Shown in pieces: positions 12,676 through 13,927 of a stretch of DNA of 13,927 nucleotides. Within the stretch, counting starts at the first letter, position 1. The number at the start of each line of letters is the position of its first letter. The notes beneath the pieces were generated by a model. It searched no databases and had not been told where the DNA came from. It saw only the letters and a program-made list of their open reading frames with translations. The DNA comes from Candidatus Woesearchaeota archaeon. Its GTDB lineage: Archaea > Nanobdellota > Nanobdellia > Woesearchaeales > UBA10216. The DNA is taken from assembly GCA_016180145.1 (NCBI GenBank), contig JACPBT010000010.1:1-13927 (forward strand). The letters are read 5' to 3'. Both the position numbers and the translations under genes were made by a program.

Positions 12676-12900
12676 ATGGTAGAAGTGGTAATTGATGGAA
12701 AGGTAAGATTCGGCAAGCCGGTTATTAAAGGGACGAGGGTAACGGTTGATGAAATTTTGGGTGCGCTGGCAGGGGGCATGACCTTCGGGGAAGTTGAGAA
12801 GGAGTATGGTGTAAAACGGGAGGGTGTGCTGGCTGCATTGAAGTATGCAGCAGAAATAGTTTCTGAAGAGCAGGTTGGCACTCTGAAGGCGGAAGCATGA
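12676..12900 (+). CDS. DUF433-family antitoxin
   Basis: This protein has 74 residues from ATG 12676; an in-frame GTG at 12667 would give 77. The DUF433 signature is clear: GKPVIKGTRVTVDEIL, then a small HTH (MTFGEVEKEYGVKREGVLAALKYAAEIV). DUF433 proteins act as antitoxins for adjacent PIN-like DUF5615 proteins. The stop codon overlaps the toxin ATG (ATGA). The pair lies between two copies of the rps10 3' end. Confidence 0.88.
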   Translation: MVEVVIDGKVRFGKPVIKGTRVTVDEILGALAGGMTFGEVEKEYGVKREGVLAALKYAAEIVSEEQVGTLKAEA

Positions 12901-13256
12901 GGTTCTTTCTTGATGCAAACATACCATATTCAGCCGTCAGGATATTTCAGGAACTTGGACTGGAAACTGTTCACACAAGGGATGTGAATTTGGGTAGCGC
13001 TGAAGATGCAGAAATTATGAATTATGCTGCGAAAGGCTCATACATCATTGTTACAAAAGACCTTGAGTTTGCAAACACGAACATTTTTCCTGCGAGGTTG
13101 CATCATGGAGTTGTTATACTAAGGTTTCCCTCAACATTCATTGCATCCAGATTCGGAAATGCGCTGAAGGATTTTCTTACTTCTGTTGATATAAGCCTCC
13201 TGAGGAAAGCAGTAACAATTGTTAAGTTGGGAAGGTATAGGATAAGGAGATGTTGA
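12897..13256 (+). CDS. DUF5615 PIN-like toxin
   Basis: This 119-residue PIN-like (Mut7-C type) protein has acidic residues at Asp6 (FFLDANIP), Asp29 (TRDVNLG), Asp37 (AEDAEI) and Asp55 (VTKDLEF), the usual metal-binding set. It is a predicted ribonuclease paired with the overlapping DUF433 antitoxin. The pair would act as an addiction module stabilising the putative 1.1-kb cassette. Confidence 0.87.
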   Translation: MRFFLDANIPYSAVRIFQELGLETVHTRDVNLGSAEDAEIMNYAAKGSYIIVTKDLEFANTNIFPARLHHGVVILRFPSTFIASRFGNALKDFLTSVDISLLRKAVTIVKLGRYRIRRC

Positions 13257-13288
13257 AGAAAAAAAGGTCAATAATAAATCTTAACACG

Positions 13289-13534
13289 CTAAGCCGCTGG
13301 CGTTACAGATTCTCCACCGACTACTTGAGCGCTGTATACCAGTGCGGCTGTTATGTCTTCCTTTGTCAGCCGGGGGTAGTCTTCCAGAATTTCCTGTTCT
13401 TTCATCCCTTGGGCTAAAAGTCTTATTATCATATCAACGGGTATGCGTGTTCCCTTAATTACTGGCTTTCCTGCCATTACGTCGGGGTTGATAGCTATTC
13501 TTCCCGCAACATTTGTTTTTAATAAATTTTTCAT
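13289..13534 (-). CDS. Orphan DUF433-family protein
   Basis: This 81-residue protein has the same DUF433 core (INPDVMAGKPVIKGTRIPVDM, then ILEDYPRLTKEDITAALVYSA). It is convergent with the DUF5615 toxin, 32 bp apart, and no toxin frame follows it on its own strand. It may be a leftover of a second TA pair or a second antitoxin for the neighbouring toxin. A TTTAAATA box about 30-37 bp upstream of the ATG gives a short leader. It lies inside the segment bounded by the rps10 repeats. Confidence 0.85.
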   Translation of the reverse strand: MKNLLKTNVAGRIAINPDVMAGKPVIKGTRIPVDMIIRLLAQGMKEQEILEDYPRLTKEDITAALVYSAQVVGGESVTPAA

Positions 13535-13624
13535 GTTAATCTTTTGCCATATTGAGTCTGTTATATTTAAAATTTCCTCTTTTTACGGTTGCCAAGGAGT
13601 GTTGGAGTTGCTCAGGCAGTCTTT

Positions 13625-13653
13625 AACATTGAGATTGAGATGGTTGAGGGTTA
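13625..13653 (+). repeat. 29-bp direct repeat, right copy (displaced rps10 3' end)
   Basis: The sequence is identical to 12496-12524 and encodes NIEIEMVEG followed by TAA TAA in the matching frame. The upstream sequence has no S10 similarity, so this is an isolated 3'-end fragment 1129 bp from the original. It is the candidate right attachment site. Confidence 0.7.
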
Positions 13654-13695
13654 ATAAAGTCAGGAATTCTGTTAAAAGGATTCTCAACTCAGCTT

Positions 13696-13927
13696 TTAAT
13701 GCACACCGGCACGTGCCAAAATCAGATTTTTCTTTGCGTCATTATCATATACGTCTCTTATTCGTAGTCTTAATTCTCTTTCAGCGTCATCAAGGTTTGC
13801 AAGCTCAGATTCCATTTCTTCAATACGTGTAAGAGCAGTCTGAAACTCTCCGCCAGCCAGAGTTATATTGCCGCTTCGTATTGCCTCCACTCCCTGCTGG
13901 AAGTAGCTGATTGCATCAGCCAAATAG
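13696..13927 (-). CDS. Hypothetical helical protein, 5' end beyond the window
   Basis: The minus-strand frame stays open to the window edge. The visible end is about 76 residues: YLADAISYFQQGVEAIRSGN, then TLAGGEFQTALTRIEEMESE and a charged helix (LDDAERELRLRIRDVYDND), ending ILARAGVH. The first part looks like one TPR-like helical hairpin and the rest like a coiled coil. The in-frame TTG at 13921-13923 is probably internal. No family can be assigned. Confidence 0.6.
   Translation of the reverse strand, partial: YLADAISYFQQGVEAIRSGNITLAGGEFQTALTRIEEMESELANLDDAERELRLRIRDVYDNDAKKNLILARAGVH

Overview
The window is archaeal. It carries an EF-1alpha gene followed by ribosomal protein S10, an archaeal SepF, an archaeal-type triosephosphate isomerase, HEXXH and winged-helix proteins of archaeal type, and TATA boxes 25-30 bp upstream of start codons, several of which look leaderless. 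GrpE-DnaK-DnaJ, SepF and many small toxin-antitoxin (TA) genes would fit a DPANN-like or euryarchaeal lineage. The exact lineage cannot be read from this window.

Layout. (1) 1-5100, minus strand: a chaperone region. grpE, dnaK and an HEXXH protein form a tight operon (1-bp gap, then a 4-bp ATGA overlap), followed by a HAD hydrolase and dnaJ. An 89-bp repeat made of two tandem hairpins occurs twice here, next to the 3' ends of dnaJ and the HEXXH gene. (2) 5166-6110, minus strand: an AT-rich island with an unrecognised protein, a possible 28-codon gene and a winged-helix protein. (3) 6111-6355: a gap with a strongly structured RNA candidate. (4) 6356-8365: a leaderless winged-helix regulator, an overlapping convergent 369-aa protein of unknown function, and sepF. 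(5) 8503-10518: a vapBC pair, a triosephosphate isomerase missing the segment with its catalytic His, and an AbrB/VapC pair whose toxin is split by a roughly 92-bp double-hairpin insertion. (6) 10836-12525: EF-1alpha and S10. (7) 12526-13653: a DUF433/DUF5615 TA pair and an orphan DUF433 gene, bracketed by a 29-bp direct repeat of the rps10 3' end, which looks like a small integrated cassette. (8) 13696-end: a hypothetical gene cut by the window edge.

The most interesting signals are small DNA elements rather than genes. They are the two-hairpin miniature elements (two near-identical copies plus an architecturally similar one inside vapC), the rps10 3'-end duplication flanking a TA cassette, the structured RNA candidate near 6170-6310, and the triosephosphate isomerase without its catalytic His. 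No CRISPR array, tRNA, rRNA, transposase or integrase gene was seen.
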